DNA of 64,000 nucleotides from NCBI RefSeq assembly GCF_002261265.1, contig NZ_NEVK01000004.1, positions 1-64,000 on the forward strand. Direction: 5' to 3'. The stretch comes from Bordetella genomosp. 7 (GTDB taxonomy: Bacteria; Pseudomonadota; Gammaproteobacteria; Burkholderiales; Burkholderiaceae_B). Below are positions 1-9,748 of the stretch, piece by piece. Under the pieces are notes generated by a model. It did no database searches, was not told the DNA's origin, and worked only from the letters and a program-made list of their open reading frames with translations. Each line of letters begins with the position of its first letter. Within the stretch, counting starts at the first letter, position 1. Made by a program: the position numbers and the translations under genes.

Positions 1-960
1 GACCTGACGGCGCGGGTAGAGGTTCGCAACAGCAACGAGATAGGCCAGTTGTTTGCGGCGCTCAAGCGGATGCAGGAGAACCTGGCGCGCACGGTGTCGC
101 AGGTTCGTCGCGGGGTTGACGAGATCAACGTGGGTTCGCGGGAGATATCGGCGGGCAACACGGACCTGAGCAGCCGCACGGAGCAGCAGGCCGCGTCGCT
201 GGAGGAGACGGCCGCGTCGATGGAGGAGCTGGCCTCGACGGTCAAGCAGAATGCGGACAACGCGCGCCAGGCCAATCAGCTGGCGGCCAGCGCCTCGGAC
301 GTTGCCGAGCGTGGCGGCGAGGCGGTGTCGGAGGTGGTCAACACGATGGAGGCGATCTCGGCGAGTTCGCGCAAGATTTCCGAGATTGTGTCGGTGATTG
401 ACGGCATTGCGTTCCAGACGAACATACTGGCGCTGAATGCGGCGGTGGAAGCGGCGCGCGCGGGCGAGCAGGGCAAGGGCTTTGCGGTGGTGGCCGGCGA
501 GGTTCGTTCGCTGGCGCAGCGCAGCGCGCAGGCGGCCAAAGAGATCAAGGTGCTGATCGAGGACTCGGTGAGCAAGGTGGGCACGGGCTCGCAGCAGGTG
601 GAGCGGGCCGGTTCGACGATGCAGGAGATTGTGGCGTCGGTCAAGCGGGTGACGGACATCATGGGCGAGATATCGGCGGCCTCGGAGGAGCAGTCGGGCG
701 GTATCGAGCAGGTCAACCGCGCGGTGTCGCAGATGGACGAGGTGACGCAGCAGAACGCGGCGCTGGTCGAGGAAGCGGCCGCGGCGGCGGGTTCGCTGCA
801 GGAGCAGGCGCAGCGCCTGGCCGAAGCCGTGGCGGTGTTCAAGATCAATACCGGCGAAGTCATCGAAGTGCCCGCGCAGCAGTTGAGCGCGCAGCGCGCG
901 CCGCGCGTGGCCGATGGCGCGCACCCGCCCGCGCCGGGCGCACTGGCCTTGCAGTCGTGA
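1..960 (+). CDS. Methyl-accepting chemotaxis protein, C-terminal part (5' end outside window)
   Basis: Inner-membrane chemoreceptor that controls the CheA kinase. Only the cytoplasmic part is present. The reading frame is open from base 1, inside the end of a HAMP domain, and runs through the methylation helices and the signalling hairpin tip (motif [20 protein letters not shown]) to a short tail ending GALALQS. The membrane and ligand-binding parts lie upstream of the window. Bases 1-922 are almost identical to the modules of the MCPs at 21.8 and 24.3 kb. The tail has no WESF-type pentapeptide. cheR follows directly, so this is probably the last receptor gene of a che operon. Confidence 0.93.
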   Translation, partial: DLTARVEVRNSNEIGQLFAALKRMQENLARTVSQVRRGVDEINVGSREISAGNTDLSSRTEQQAASLEETAASMEELASTVKQNADNARQANQLAASASDVAERGGEAVSEVVNTMEAISASSRKISEIVSVIDGIAFQTNILALNAAVEAARAGEQGKGFAVVAGEVRSLAQRSAQAAKEIKVLIEDSVSKVGTGSQQVERAGSTMQEIVASVKRVTDIMGEISAASEEQSGGIEQVNRAVSQMDEVTQQNAALVEEAAAAAGSLQEQAQRLAEAVAVFKINTGEVIEVPAQQLSAQRAPRVADGAHPPAPGALALQS

Positions 961-964
961 CGCT

Positions 965-1825
965 GTGTGCAGTCCAGCCACCGGTACTCCTTTCCAGGCG
1001 GAACGGCAGTTCGAGTTCCGCGACGCCGATTTCGCGCGAGTGCGGCGCATGATCCACGAGCGCGCCGGCATTTCGCTGGGCGAGCACAAGCGTGAAATGG
1101 TCTATAGCCGGCTGACCCGCCGCCTGCGCGCGCTGGGTCGGCAGGATTTTTCGGGCTATCTCGATCAACTGGAACGCCAGCCGGCTTCGCCGGAATGGGA
1201 AGATTTCGTCAACGCGCTGACGACCAACCTGACCGCGTTTTTTCGCGAGGCCCACCACTTTCCGATTCTGGAGGCCTTCGTGCGGGGGCGGGGCGACCCG
1301 GTGTCGGTGTGGTGCTGCGCGGCTTCTACGGGCGAAGAGCCCTATTCGATCGCCATGACCCTGGCCGAAGCGCTGGGGCAGCGCGCGGCGCGGGCGAGCG
1401 TGCTGGCCACGGACATCGACACTCAGGTGTTGAGCCGGGCTCGCGCCGGGATATATGCCGCCGAACGGGTGGCCCGGATGGAGCCCGCCCGCCTGAAGCG
1501 ATTTTTTCTGCGTGGACGAGGAGCCAACGAAGGGCAGGTGCGCGTGCGTGGCGAACTGGCGAGAATGGTGCGGTTCGAACCGTTGAATCTGTTGGCGCCG
1601 GTGTGGCCGATCGGTGAGCGCTTTGATGCGATTTTCTGCCGCAACGTCATGATTTATTTCGATAAACCCACCCAGGCGCGCATCTTGAAGCGGTTTGTCC
1701 CGATGTTGAAAGACGGGGGACTGCTGTTCGCCGGGCACTCGGAAAACTTCACGTACATCAGCCGGGATTTTCGCCTGCAGGGGCAGACCGTCTACGAATG
1801 CGTGAGCGCTTCCGGCCAGCAGTGA
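965..1825 (+). CDS. cheR: Chemotaxis protein methyltransferase CheR
   Basis: Transfers methyl groups from S-adenosylmethionine to glutamates of chemoreceptors, setting adaptation. The protein has the N-terminal helical CheR domain ([18 protein letters not shown]), the SAM-binding fold ([19 protein letters not shown]) and [11 protein letters not shown] near the C-terminus. The start is uncertain. The frame is open to an ATG at 914 inside the upstream MCP gene, giving 303 residues. The GTG at 965, four bases after the MCP stop, gives 286 residues, the usual CheR length, and lines the DADF segment up with E. coli CheR. Neither start has a strong ribosome binding site. No cheD lies between cheR and cheB. 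Confidence 0.93.
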   Translation: MCSPATGTPFQAERQFEFRDADFARVRRMIHERAGISLGEHKREMVYSRLTRRLRALGRQDFSGYLDQLERQPASPEWEDFVNALTTNLTAFFREAHHFPILEAFVRGRGDPVSVWCCAASTGEEPYSIAMTLAEALGQRAARASVLATDIDTQVLSRARAGIYAAERVARMEPARLKRFFLRGRGANEGQVRVRGELARMVRFEPLNLLAPVWPIGERFDAIFCRNVMIYFDKPTQARILKRFVPMLKDGGLLFAGHSENFTYISRDFRLQGQTVYECVSASGQQ

Positions 1826-1832
1826 GGTGGCA

Positions 1833-2891
1833 ATGATGAGCAAGATACGCGTCCTGTGTGTGGACGATTCGGCGCTGGTGCGCGGCCTGATGACAGAGAT
1901 CATCAATAGCCACGCGGATATGGAAGTGGTGGCGGTAGCGCCCGATCCGCTGGTTGCCCGAGAGCTGATCAAGCAACATAACCCCGATGTCCTGACGCTG
2001 GATGTGGAAATGCCGCGGATGGACGGGCTCGATTTTCTCGAAAAGCTCATGCGGCTGCGCCCGATGCCTGTAGTGATGGTGTCGTCGCTGACCGAGCGGG
2101 GCGGCGAAACCACGTTGCGTGCACTGGAGCTGGGCGCCATTGACTACGTGACCAAGCCCAAACTGGGCATACGGCACGGCATGCTCGAGTATTCCGAACT
2201 GATCGCGGACAAGATCCGGGTCGCGGCCCGCGCGCGCCTGCGCGTCACGGCGACTGTCTCGCCGTCAGCTCCTGCCGCCCGCCTGCGTACGCCTTACGCC
2301 AGTTCGGAGAAGCTGGTCATGATGGGCGCGTCCACTGGCGGGACGGAGGCGATCCGCGAGGTGCTGCGGCCCATGCCGCCCGACAGCCCCGCCATACTCA
2401 TTACGCAGCATATGCCTGCCGGGTTTACGCGTTCGTTCGCGCAGCGTCTGGATGCCCTGTGCGCCGTGACGGTGCGTGAGGCGGCGCACGGCGAGCGGGT
2501 ACTGCCCGGGCACGTGTACCTGGCTCCGGGGGGTGACACGCACATGAAGCTGGGGCGCAGCGGCGCGAACTACGTGATCGAGCTGGAGGACAGCGCGCCG
2601 GTGAACCGCCATCGCCCGTCGGTGGATGTGCTGTTCAATTCGGCCGCCCAGGCGGCGGGGAGCAATGCCATCGGCGTGATCCTGACGGGCATGGGCAAGG
2701 ATGGCGCCGCGGGCCTGCTGGCCATGCGGCAGGCGGGGGCGCATACGCTTGCACAGGATGAAGCCAGCTGCGTCGTTTTCGGCATGCCCCGCGAGGCCAT
2801 CGCGCTGGGGGCGGCCGCCGAGGTGGTGTCGCTGTGGGAAATGAGTGAACGGATTTTGACGAGGCTGGGCGACCGCGCTACGCGGGTGTAG
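1833..2891 (+). CDS. cheB: Chemotaxis response regulator protein-glutamate methylesterase CheB
   Basis: Removes methyl groups from, and deamidates, chemoreceptor glutamate and glutamine side chains, opposing CheR. An N-terminal receiver domain (acidic pair in [11 protein letters not shown], phospho-acceptor Asp in [11 protein letters not shown]) is joined by a linker to a CheB methylesterase domain with the Ser loop GASTGGTEA, a His in TQHMPAGFT and an Asp in GMGKDGAAG, which together form the catalytic triad. ATG codons at 1833 and 1836 and a GTG at 1827 are all possible starts; 1833 follows a GAGGTGG segment at suitable spacing. It is about 352 residues, the normal size. A 30-base hairpin follows the stop. 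Confidence 0.96.
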   Translation: MMSKIRVLCVDDSALVRGLMTEIINSHADMEVVAVAPDPLVARELIKQHNPDVLTLDVEMPRMDGLDFLEKLMRLRPMPVVMVSSLTERGGETTLRALELGAIDYVTKPKLGIRHGMLEYSELIADKIRVAARARLRVTATVSPSAPAARLRTPYASSEKLVMMGASTGGTEAIREVLRPMPPDSPAILITQHMPAGFTRSFAQRLDALCAVTVREAAHGERVLPGHVYLAPGGDTHMKLGRSGANYVIELEDSAPVNRHRPSVDVLFNSAAQAAGSNAIGVILTGMGKDGAAGLLAMRQAGAHTLAQDEASCVVFGMPREAIALGAAAEVVSLWEMSERILTRLGDRATRV

Positions 2892-2920
2892 GTGTCTGAC
2901 ATCCGTGGGAGTCAGACATC
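2891..2920. repeat. Imperfect palindrome between cheB and cheY
   Basis: GGTGTCTGAC and GTCAGACATC form a 10-bp stem with one G-T pair. An inner TCC/GGA stem closes a GTG loop. It starts at the last base of the cheB stop codon. There is no T run, so it is more likely an mRNA-processing, stabilising or partial termination element than a strong terminator. A sequence of the same family lies at 26065-26093. Confidence 0.5.
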
Positions 2921-2986
2921 TGCGCCATTTACGCGATCCCGCCTTCGGCCTCGCAATATTGAATGAGTAAATCTTCTGGAGTGGAA

Positions 2987-3376
2987 ATGATAGACAAGGG
3001 CATGAAGATTCTGGTGGTGGACGACTTTCCCACCATGCGGCGCATTATTCGAAACCTGCTCAAGGAGCTGGGTTTCGAGAACGTGGACGAAGCAGAAGAC
3101 GGGGCCATCGGCCTGGAGAAGCTGCGCAATGGCGATTTCCAGTTCGTGGTGTCGGACTGGAACATGCCCAATCTGGACGGCCTGGAAATGCTCAAGCAGA
3201 TCCGGGCGGATGCGGCGCTGAAATCGTTGCCGGTGCTCATGGTCACGGCCGAGGCCAAGAAGGAGAACATCGTCGCGGCTGCGCAGGCTGGCGCCAGCGG
3301 CTATGTGGTCAAGCCTTTCACCGCGGCGACGCTGGAAGAAAAGCTGAACAAGATCTTCGAGAAACTGGCCGGCTGA
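2987..3376 (+). CDS. cheY: Chemotaxis response regulator CheY
   Basis: Single-domain receiver. When phosphorylated by CheA it binds FliM and FliN at the switch and reverses flagellar rotation. The start at 2987 ([14 protein letters not shown]) gives 129 residues, exactly the E. coli length, and puts key residues at the classical positions: D12, D13, phospho-acceptor D57 ([10 protein letters not shown]), T87 (VTAEA), Y106 and K109 (GYVVKPF). An in-frame ATG at 2963 would add eight residues. A GGAGTGGAA segment lies just before 2987. cheZ begins nine bases after the stop, so the pair is surely co-transcribed. Confidence 0.97.
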   Translation: MIDKGMKILVVDDFPTMRRIIRNLLKELGFENVDEAEDGAIGLEKLRNGDFQFVVSDWNMPNLDGLEMLKQIRADAALKSLPVLMVTAEAKKENIVAAAQAGASGYVVKPFTAATLEEKLNKIFEKLAG

Positions 3377-3384
3377 GGTGCACG

Positions 3385-4017
3385 ATGAGCGCAATGGAAC
3401 CAGGCAGCAGCGCCGACCCCAACGACCTGATACACCGTATCGCGTCGCTTACGCGCATGCTGCGCGACAGTATGCGGGAACTGGGGCTGGACCAGGCGAT
3501 CAAGGACGCGGCCCAGGCGATTCCGGACGCCCGAGACAGGCTGCGCTACGTCGCGCAGATGACCGAGCAGGCGGCTACCCGCGTGCTGAACGCCACCGAC
3601 GCGGCCGGACCGCTCCAGGACAACCTGTCGCGCACGGCATCGCAGCTGGATGCCCGCTGGCAACAATGGTTCGACCAGCCGCTGGAGTTGCCCGAGGCGC
3701 GCGAACTGGTCAAGGACACGCGCGCGTTCCTGGGGGGCGTGCCCGCGCTTGCCCAGCAGACCCAGGGTCACCTGATGGAAATCGTGATGGCGCAGGATTT
3801 CCAGGACCTGACGGGGCAGGTGATCATGCGCATGATGGACGTGGTGGGCGCCATCGAGCGTGAACTGCTGCAGGTGTTGCTGGACAACGTGCCCCAGGAG
3901 CGGCGCGAGGAAGCGCAGTCGCTGCTCAACGGCCCCCAGGTCAACCCTGCCGGCAAGGCCGACGTGGTAACCAGCCAGGACCAGGTCGACGACCTGCTTG
4001 CCAGCCTGGGATTCTAG
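3385..4017 (+). CDS. cheZ: CheY-P phosphatase CheZ
   Basis: Dephosphorylates CheY-P and so ends the tumble signal. The protein has 210 residues and is mainly helical. The catalytic segment [15 protein letters not shown] contains the active-site Gln known in E. coli CheZ. The C-terminal tail [14 protein letters not shown] closely matches the CheY-docking peptide at the end of enteric CheZ. It is the fourth gene of the cheR-cheB-cheY-cheZ run and closes it. A 126-base gap separates it from flhB. Confidence 0.97.
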   Translation: MSAMEPGSSADPNDLIHRIASLTRMLRDSMRELGLDQAIKDAAQAIPDARDRLRYVAQMTEQAATRVLNATDAAGPLQDNLSRTASQLDARWQQWFDQPLELPEARELVKDTRAFLGGVPALAQQTQGHLMEIVMAQDFQDLTGQVIMRMMDVVGAIERELLQVLLDNVPQERREEAQSLLNGPQVNPAGKADVVTSQDQVDDLLASLGF

Positions 4018-4143
4018 GCGTGCGCGGCATGGAATAGCCGCGGTTTCTCCCTGCTTCTTGGCTGATCGGCCAGGTGCGCGGCCCCCTAGAATCTCGGCGG
4101 GCCGTTCCGTTTTGCCACGCGGGCGGCAGATGACTCCGCGAGC

Positions 4144-5283
4144 ATGGCCGACGATAGCGACCTTGAAAAAACTGAAGCCGCCTCTCCCCGGCGCCTGGAA
4201 AAGGCGCGGGAAGAGGGGCAGATTGCGCGTTCGCGCGAGCTTGGCACGTTTCTGCTGCTGGCCGCCGGGACGGGCGGGCTGTGGCTGAGCGGCGCGTGGC
4301 TTTATCGCGGCATTGCGGGTGTATTGCGCAATGGGCTGGGGTTCGATGCGCGGATAGGCCGCGATGCCGGCGTCATGGTCGAACAGGCCGTGGATGGCGC
4401 GGGCCAGGTCTTGCTGGTGCTCTTGCCGCTGTTTGGCGTGCTGATGGCGGTCGCCGTGCTCAGCAGCGTGCTGTTGGGCGGCTTTGTGTTTTCGACCAAG
4501 CCGCTGCAGCCCAATTTTTCGAAGCTGAGCCTATTGTCCGGCATCAAGCGCATGTTTTCCGCACAGACCGCCGTGGAGTTGTTCAAGGCGCTGGCCAAGG
4601 CGCTGCTGGTTGGCGGCGTGGCGGTAGCCGTCATCTCGGCGCATCGCGACGAGATGCTGGGGTTGATGCATGTCGCGCCTACGGCGGCGCTGGCCAAGGC
4701 GCTGGGTCTGGTGGTGTTCTGCGCGGCGCTGATCGTGGCATCGCTGGCCATCATCGTGGCGCTGGACGTGCCGTGGCAGATATGGAGCCATTTGAAGAAG
4801 CTGCGCATGTCCAAGGAGGATGTGCGCCAGGAACACAAGGAAAGCGAAGGCGACCCGCACGTCAAGGCGCGCATCCGCCAGCAGCAGCGCGCGATGGCGC
4901 GGCGTCGCATGATGAGCGAGGTGCCGCGCGCCGACGTGGTGGTGACCAACCCCACGCACTATGCCGTGGCGCTGCGGTACGGCGAAGGGGAAGCCGCGCC
5001 GCGCGTCGTGGCCAAGGGGGCCGGGCTGATCGCCGCGCGCATACGCGAGCTGGCCGGCGAGCACCGCGTGCCGCTGCTCCAGGCGCCGCCCCTGGCGCGA
5101 GCGTTGCACCAACATGTTGAGATCGGACAGGAAATTCCCGCCGCGCTCTACACCGCCGTGGCCGAAGTCCTGGCCTGGGTGTTCCAGCTGCGCAGCTGGC
5201 GGGCAGAGTGGGGCGCAGAGCCCGACGCGCCGGCCAGCCTGCCGGTACCGGCCGAACTGGATCCGCTGGCACACGCGCGATAG
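4144..5283 (+). CDS. flhB: Flagellar export apparatus protein FlhB
   Basis: Inner-membrane component of the flagellar type III export gate that switches substrate class from rod/hook to filament. The N-terminal half has four hydrophobic segments (about residues 35-210). The cytoplasmic domain holds the autocleavage motif NPTH at about residues 269-272, within VVTNPTHYAVALRY. Its length, 379 residues, is normal. An ATG at 4144 begins MADDSDLEKTEAASPRRLEKA, the typical FlhB N-terminus. A second, truncated FlhB-like protein without NPTH is encoded at 38335-38679. flhA follows after 27 bases. Confidence 0.97.
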   Translation: MADDSDLEKTEAASPRRLEKAREEGQIARSRELGTFLLLAAGTGGLWLSGAWLYRGIAGVLRNGLGFDARIGRDAGVMVEQAVDGAGQVLLVLLPLFGVLMAVAVLSSVLLGGFVFSTKPLQPNFSKLSLLSGIKRMFSAQTAVELFKALAKALLVGGVAVAVISAHRDEMLGLMHVAPTAALAKALGLVVFCAALIVASLAIIVALDVPWQIWSHLKKLRMSKEDVRQEHKESEGDPHVKARIRQQQRAMARRRMMSEVPRADVVVTNPTHYAVALRYGEGEAAPRVVAKGAGLIAARIRELAGEHRVPLLQAPPLARALHQHVEIGQEIPAALYTAVAEVLAWVFQLRSWRAEWGAEPDAPASLPVPAELDPLAHAR

Positions 5284-5310
5284 CGCGGGCCGCCTATAAG
5301 AGTCATACGC

Positions 5311-7428
5311 ATGAGCCAATTGCTTTCCGCTTTGAAATCCCACGGCGCGGCCAATGCGCGCCTGCTGGCAGGCCCGGTGCTGATCGTGCTGGTGCTGGGC
5401 ATGATGGTGTTGCCCCTGCCCACCTTCCTGCTCGACCTGCTGTTTACGTTCAATATCGCGTTGTCGGTGATGATTCTGCTGGTGGCGATGTTCACTCGCA
5501 AGCCGCTGGACTTTGCCGCATTTCCGTCGGTGCTGCTGTTTGCCACCTTGTTGCGGCTGTCGCTGAACGTGGCATCCACCCGCGTGGTGCTGCTCAATGG
5601 CCATACGGGGCCGGACGCGGCCGGCAAGGTGATCGAGGCTTTCGGGCACTTTCTGGTGGGCGGCAACTTCGCGGTCGGCATCATCCTGTTCATCATTCTT
5701 ACCATCATCAACTTCATCGTCATCACCAAGGGCGCAGGGCGTATCGCCGAGGTTGGCGCGCGCTTCACCCTGGATGCGATGCCGGGCAAGCAGATGGCCA
5801 TCGACGCCGACCTGAATGCCGGCCTGATCGGCGAGGAAGAAGCGCGGCGGCGTCGCGGTGAAGTCGCCCAGGAGGCCGATTTCTTCGGCTCGATGGATGG
5901 CGCCAGCAAGTTTGTGCGCGGTGACGCTATCGCGGGCCTGCTGATCATGGTGATCAACGTCATCGGCGGCTTGATCGTCGGCATGGCGCAGCACGACATG
6001 GCTGTCGGCGACGCAGCGCGCGTCTATACCCTCCTGACTATCGGCGACGGCCTGGTGGCGCAGATTCCGGCGCTGGTGATTTCTACCGCTGCCGGCGTGG
6101 TGGTTTCGCGCGTGGCGACCGACCAGGACGTGGGGCAGCAGATACTCACGCAGCTGTTTTCCAACCCCAGCGTGTTGTTCCTGACGGCTGCCATCATCGG
6201 CATCATGGGGCTGATACCCAATATGCCGCACCTGGCCTTCCTGACGTTGGCCGCTATTCTGGCGGGTACGGGATGGACGCTGCGCCAGCGGGCCAGGGAG
6301 GCGGCCCGCGCGCAAGCCGCCCAGCCGTCGCAAGCAGCGGCGCAGGCCCAGGCCGCGGCCGCCGAGGCAAGCTGGGAAGACGTGTCGATGGTCGATCCGC
6401 TGGGGCTGGAGGTCGGATACCGGCTGATACCCCTGGTTGACCATGCCCAGAACGGCGAGCTCCTGCATCGCATCCGCAGTCTGCGCAAGAAGTTTGCCCA
6501 GGATGTGGGCTTCCTGCCCCCTGTGGTGCATATCCGCGACAATCTGGAACTCAAGCCGAACGACTATCGCATTCTGCTGTCGGGGGTCGAGATCGGCCGG
6601 GGGACCGCCATGCCCAACCAGTGGCTGGCGATCGACCCGGGCGGCGTCACCACGCCCCTGAAGGGAACGTCCACGACAGACCCGGCATTCGGCCTGCCGG
6701 CAACCTGGATCGACAGCGCCGAGCGCGATTCGGCGCAGGCGGCCGGGTACACGGTGGTCGACGCCAGCACCGTGGTCGCCACGCACCTGAACCATATGAT
6801 GCACCGCCATGGGGACAGCCTGCTGGGTCGCCAGGAAACCCAGCAATTGCTGGACCGCATTTCCGCCGAAGCGCCCAAGCTGGCAGAGGACCTGGTGCCC
6901 AAGACCCTGTCGCTGACAACGTTGCAGAAAGTGCTGCAGGGGCTGTTGGCCGAAGAAGTGCCCATCCGCGACATGCGCTCGATTATCGATACGTTGTCCG
7001 AGCACGCTCCCCGCCTTGCCGCGCAGGCCGCCTCGGCCGGCGCGCAGATGGATGTGGTGTCGGAACTGGTGGCCCTGACGCGTCGCGCGCTGGGGCGGGC
7101 CATCACCCAGCAGTGGTTCCCGGGCGACGGTGAACTTCGAGTGATTGGCCTGGACGTCAAGCTCGAACGCGTGCTGGTGCAGGCGCTGACGACCAGCGGC
7201 GGCCTGGAGCCAGGCCTGGCCGATACGCTGCTACGCGAAGCGCAGAGTTGCGTGGCCCGGCAGGAGGCGCAGGGCGACGCGCCGGTGCTGGTGGTGTCGC
7301 CGCCGCTGCGGGCGCCGCTGGCGCGATTCCTGCGGCATCACATGCCGCAGCTGGGCGTACTGTCCAACGCGGAAATTCCGGATGAACGCAGGCTGCGCGT
7401 CACGGCCTTGATCGGGGCTGGCGCATGA
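5311..7428 (+). CDS. flhA: Flagellar export apparatus protein FlhA
   Basis: Central ring of the flagellar type III export gate. It couples proton flow to export and receives chaperone-substrate complexes. The first ~330 residues contain about eight membrane segments and the family signature region around ATLLRLSLNVASTRVVL. A linker rich in Ala and Gln (about 330-355) leads to the large cytoplasmic domain, which ends in LRVTALIGAGA. At 705 residues it is full length. The stop overlaps the ATG of flhF by four bases, indicating translational coupling. Confidence 0.97.
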   Translation: MSQLLSALKSHGAANARLLAGPVLIVLVLGMMVLPLPTFLLDLLFTFNIALSVMILLVAMFTRKPLDFAAFPSVLLFATLLRLSLNVASTRVVLLNGHTGPDAAGKVIEAFGHFLVGGNFAVGIILFIILTIINFIVITKGAGRIAEVGARFTLDAMPGKQMAIDADLNAGLIGEEEARRRRGEVAQEADFFGSMDGASKFVRGDAIAGLLIMVINVIGGLIVGMAQHDMAVGDAARVYTLLTIGDGLVAQIPALVISTAAGVVVSRVATDQDVGQQILTQLFSNPSVLFLTAAIIGIMGLIPNMPHLAFLTLAAILAGTGWTLRQRAREAARAQAAQPSQAAAQAQAAAAEASWEDVSMVDPLGLEVGYRLIPLVDHAQNGELLHRIRSLRKKFAQDVGFLPPVVHIRDNLELKPNDYRILLSGVEIGRGTAMPNQWLAIDPGGVTTPLKGTSTTDPAFGLPATWIDSAERDSAQAAGYTVVDASTVVATHLNHMMHRHGDSLLGRQETQQLLDRISAEAPKLAEDLVPKTLSLTTLQKVLQGLLAEEVPIRDMRSIIDTLSEHAPRLAAQAASAGAQMDVVSELVALTRRALGRAITQQWFPGDGELRVIGLDVKLERVLVQALTTSGGLEPGLADTLLREAQSCVARQEAQGDAPVLVVSPPLRAPLARFLRHHMPQLGVLSNAEIPDERRLRVTALIGAGA

Positions 7429-9737
7429 AACTCAGCCGTTTTGTAGGCGCCACCAGCCGGGACGTCATGCGCCAGGTGCGCGAGACACTCGGCAGCGACG
7501 CGCTGATCGTATCGAACCGCAGCGTGCCCGAGGGCATAGAAGTGCTGGCCACGCTGGACGACCCGCCGGCGGATCAGCCCGCGCCGTTGCCAGAGGCAAG
7601 CCTGCCCGTCGTGCAGGCGGCGCCGCCGACATCGGCCGCAGAATCAGCTGGCGCACTGGAAGCGGCCATTGGCGCGTTGCGCGGCGCGCTGGAAAGCCGC
7701 CTGGACGGGCTGTTGTGGGGTGGCGTCGAGGCGCCGGGGCGCGAACCGCAGCGCGCCGCGCTGTTTCGCGCACTGCTGGACGCGGGATTCAGCGCGCGGC
7801 TGGTGCGCGCCATGCTCGAACGCCTGCCCGCCGGCCTGGAACTGCGCCAGGCGCAGTCGTGGGCCCGCAATGAACTGGTGACCCACCTGCCCGTACTGGC
7901 ATGCGAAGACGACTTGCTTGCCCAGGGCGGAGTCTTCGCCCTGGTAGGCCCGACCGGCGTGGGCAAGACGACGACCCTGGCCAAGCTGGCCGCGCGCTGT
8001 GTAGCGCGCGAAGGCAGGCAGCGGGTCGCAATGCTGACCACCGACAATTTTCGTATCGGGGCCCTCGAGCAATTGCAGATATACGGACGCCTGATGGGCG
8101 TGCCGGCGCGCTCGGTGCGGGATGTGGCCGAGTTGCGCGCCACCCTGACCGAACTGGGGGACCGCAAGATTATCCTCATCGATACTACCGGCATCAGCCA
8201 GCGTGATCGCCAGGTGGCCGCGCAGGCGGCGTTGCTGTGCGGCGCCGGGCGGCCAGTGCGGCGCCTGCTGGTACTGAATGCGGCCAGCCAGGGCGAAACG
8301 CTGGATGAAGTGGCGCATGCGTACCGCAACGGCGCCGGCGAAGACGTGGCCGGCTGCATCCTGACCAAGCTGGACGAAGCCTCGCGCCTGGGGCCGGCGC
8401 TGGATACCGCCATCCGCCACCGGCTGCCTGTGCATTACGTCTGCGTGGGGCAGAAGGTGCCCGAGCACCTGGCGCTGGCGCGCGCCGATGAACTGGTGGA
8501 CCGCGCGCTGGCCGCGCCGGCCCGCGCGCCGGCACTGTATGCGCCCAGCGAAGCCGATATGGCGACACTGTGGCGCGCCAGCAGCGCCGTTGCGTCAGAC
8601 ACGGGCGCGCTGCGCCGCAGGCAGTGGTTGGCTGCGGCATTGCTGCCGGGGCGCGACGATGGCCGGGCGCTGCTTGGCCAGGCTTGCGACTGGCTTGAGC
8701 GGGATGTGGCCAGCGGGCAGGCTCGCGACAGGTGGCGCGGCCTGGGCCAGGCTCGGGACCCTGCGGGGCAGGGCGCCGATCAGGACCTGGCGGCAATCCG
8801 GCGCGCATTTCCGGCGGCGTGCGAACGTTGGCTGCTGGCGGTGCATGGCGAGGCCTCCCTCAATGGCGTCGGCTTGCCCGGAGCGGGTTTGCGGGCCACC
8901 GTGCTCATGAGCGACCGGGGCGACGCACTGGGCGCGGCGCAGGCCACCGTGCATTGGGCGCGGAGGGCGGCTGCCGTGGCGGATCCGAAAGCCGTCGCGC
9001 GCGCCGACCGCGCCGCAGCCGACGTGGCGGCGGCGTTGGCCGGCGGGCTGCCCAACATTCCCCTGGTGCATGTGCTGGACTCGGGCCACGAACCGCCGTG
9101 GCGGGTCTTGCCGCCAGGATCCGCCTGGGTGATGCGCCAGGCGGGCGCGCTGAAAGTCCTGCATGACGATTGCCCTACCCACTTGAATGCCGTGGGCAAA
9201 TCGCTGGGATACTTGCCCGTCGGCCCTGTGCCGGCCATGGCCGGCGTGCCGGCGCTGCGCCCGGCGGGCGCAGGCGATGCCGGCCTTGCCGGGCTCTGGG
9301 CATCGGGCACGGAAGTGGCTTTGCCGCGACGCGGCACGCCGCCCCAGAACGCGCGGCTGGTGTGCGCCAGGGTCGTTGCCGCCGACGGCACTCTGCTGCG
9401 TCAACTGTTTGCCTTGACCAGTTTGTCGGCGGCCGATGCCGACGCCGCAGTCGTTGCCCGCTGGCTGGTGCGGCAAGACCAGGCGCGCCGCGCGTTTCGC
9501 GATATGGCGTGGGCGTGGGCGGCCTTGTCCGGAATGATGGACGCGTCGGATCCGGCGGCACGTGCGGCCGTGGCCGCGCAACTGGGGACGGCATGCTGGC
9601 AGATAGCCCAGGCGCCCGGCGCCGGCGTACTGGACGCCATGCTGCAGAGCGCGCTGGCGCGTGGCCGCAAACTGACGCCGCGCGCGGCGCCGGCTGCGCT
9701 GCTGAAGATCTTTGCGATGCTGGAAATGGCGGCCTGA
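7425..9737 (+). CDS. flhF: SRP-type GTPase FlhF with a long C-terminal extension
   Basis: Flagellar-biogenesis GTPase related to Ffh/FtsY. The first ~375 residues are classical: N-terminal MKLSRFVGATSRDVMRQVRE, P-loop GPTGVGKTTTLAKLA near residue 174, DTTG near 252 and TKLD near 313. The protein then continues for about 395 residues to a total of 770, far beyond the usual 370-480. I recognise no domain in the extension. It is rich in Ala, Gly and Arg, with a helical-looking end (AFRDMAWAWAALSGMMDA onward). Base composition matches the neighbours and the frame is continuous, so fusion or lineage-specific growth is likelier than a sequencing error. The usual partner flhG is not adjacent. Confidence 0.93.
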   Translation: MKLSRFVGATSRDVMRQVRETLGSDALIVSNRSVPEGIEVLATLDDPPADQPAPLPEASLPVVQAAPPTSAAESAGALEAAIGALRGALESRLDGLLWGGVEAPGREPQRAALFRALLDAGFSARLVRAMLERLPAGLELRQAQSWARNELVTHLPVLACEDDLLAQGGVFALVGPTGVGKTTTLAKLAARCVAREGRQRVAMLTTDNFRIGALEQLQIYGRLMGVPARSVRDVAELRATLTELGDRKIILIDTTGISQRDRQVAAQAALLCGAGRPVRRLLVLNAASQGETLDEVAHAYRNGAGEDVAGCILTKLDEASRLGPALDTAIRHRLPVHYVCVGQKVPEHLALARADELVDRALAAPARAPALYAPSEADMATLWRASSAVASDTGALRRRQWLAAALLPGRDDGRALLGQACDWLERDVASGQARDRWRGLGQARDPAGQGADQDLAAIRRAFPAACERWLLAVHGEASLNGVGLPGAGLRATVLMSDRGDALGAAQATVHWARRAAAVADPKAVARADRAAADVAAALAGGLPNIPLVHVLDSGHEPPWRVLPPGSAWVMRQAGALKVLHDDCPTHLNAVGKSLGYLPVGPVPAMAGVPALRPAGAGDAGLAGLWASGTEVALPRRGTPPQNARLVCARVVAADGTLLRQLFALTSLSAADADAAVVARWLVRQDQARRAFRDMAWAWAALSGMMDASDPAARAAVAAQLGTACWQIAQAPGAGVLDAMLQSALARGRKLTPRAAPAALLKIFAMLEMAA

Positions 9738-9748
9738 ACTCAGGCCGC
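9729..9748. terminator. Palindrome shared by the flhF and flgN 3' ends
   Basis: GCGGCCTG (9729-9736) pairs perfectly with CAGGCCGC (9741-9748) around an AACT loop. The stop codons of both convergent genes, flhF (9735-9737) and flgN (9740-9742), overlap the stem arms. There is no T run. A bidirectional transcript-end hairpin is the likely role. Confidence 0.5.

Noticed and set aside
914-964. CheR starting at the ATG in the MCP tail
   Set aside because: Possible, but the extra 17 residues exceed the usual CheR length and there is no ribosome binding site; the GTG at 965 fits better. Not settled.
4018-4143. Separate promoter for flhB in the cheZ-flhB gap
   Set aside because: A TAGAAT hexamer (4087-4092) exists but the nearest TTGGCT is 23 bases upstream; spacing is too wide to support a call.
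4531-7005. 824-codon open frame on the - strand opposite flhB/flhA
   Set aside because: The + strand encodes unmistakable FlhB and FlhA. The opposite frame is His/Gln/Arg-rich with no family resemblance, a usual by-product of high GC third positions.
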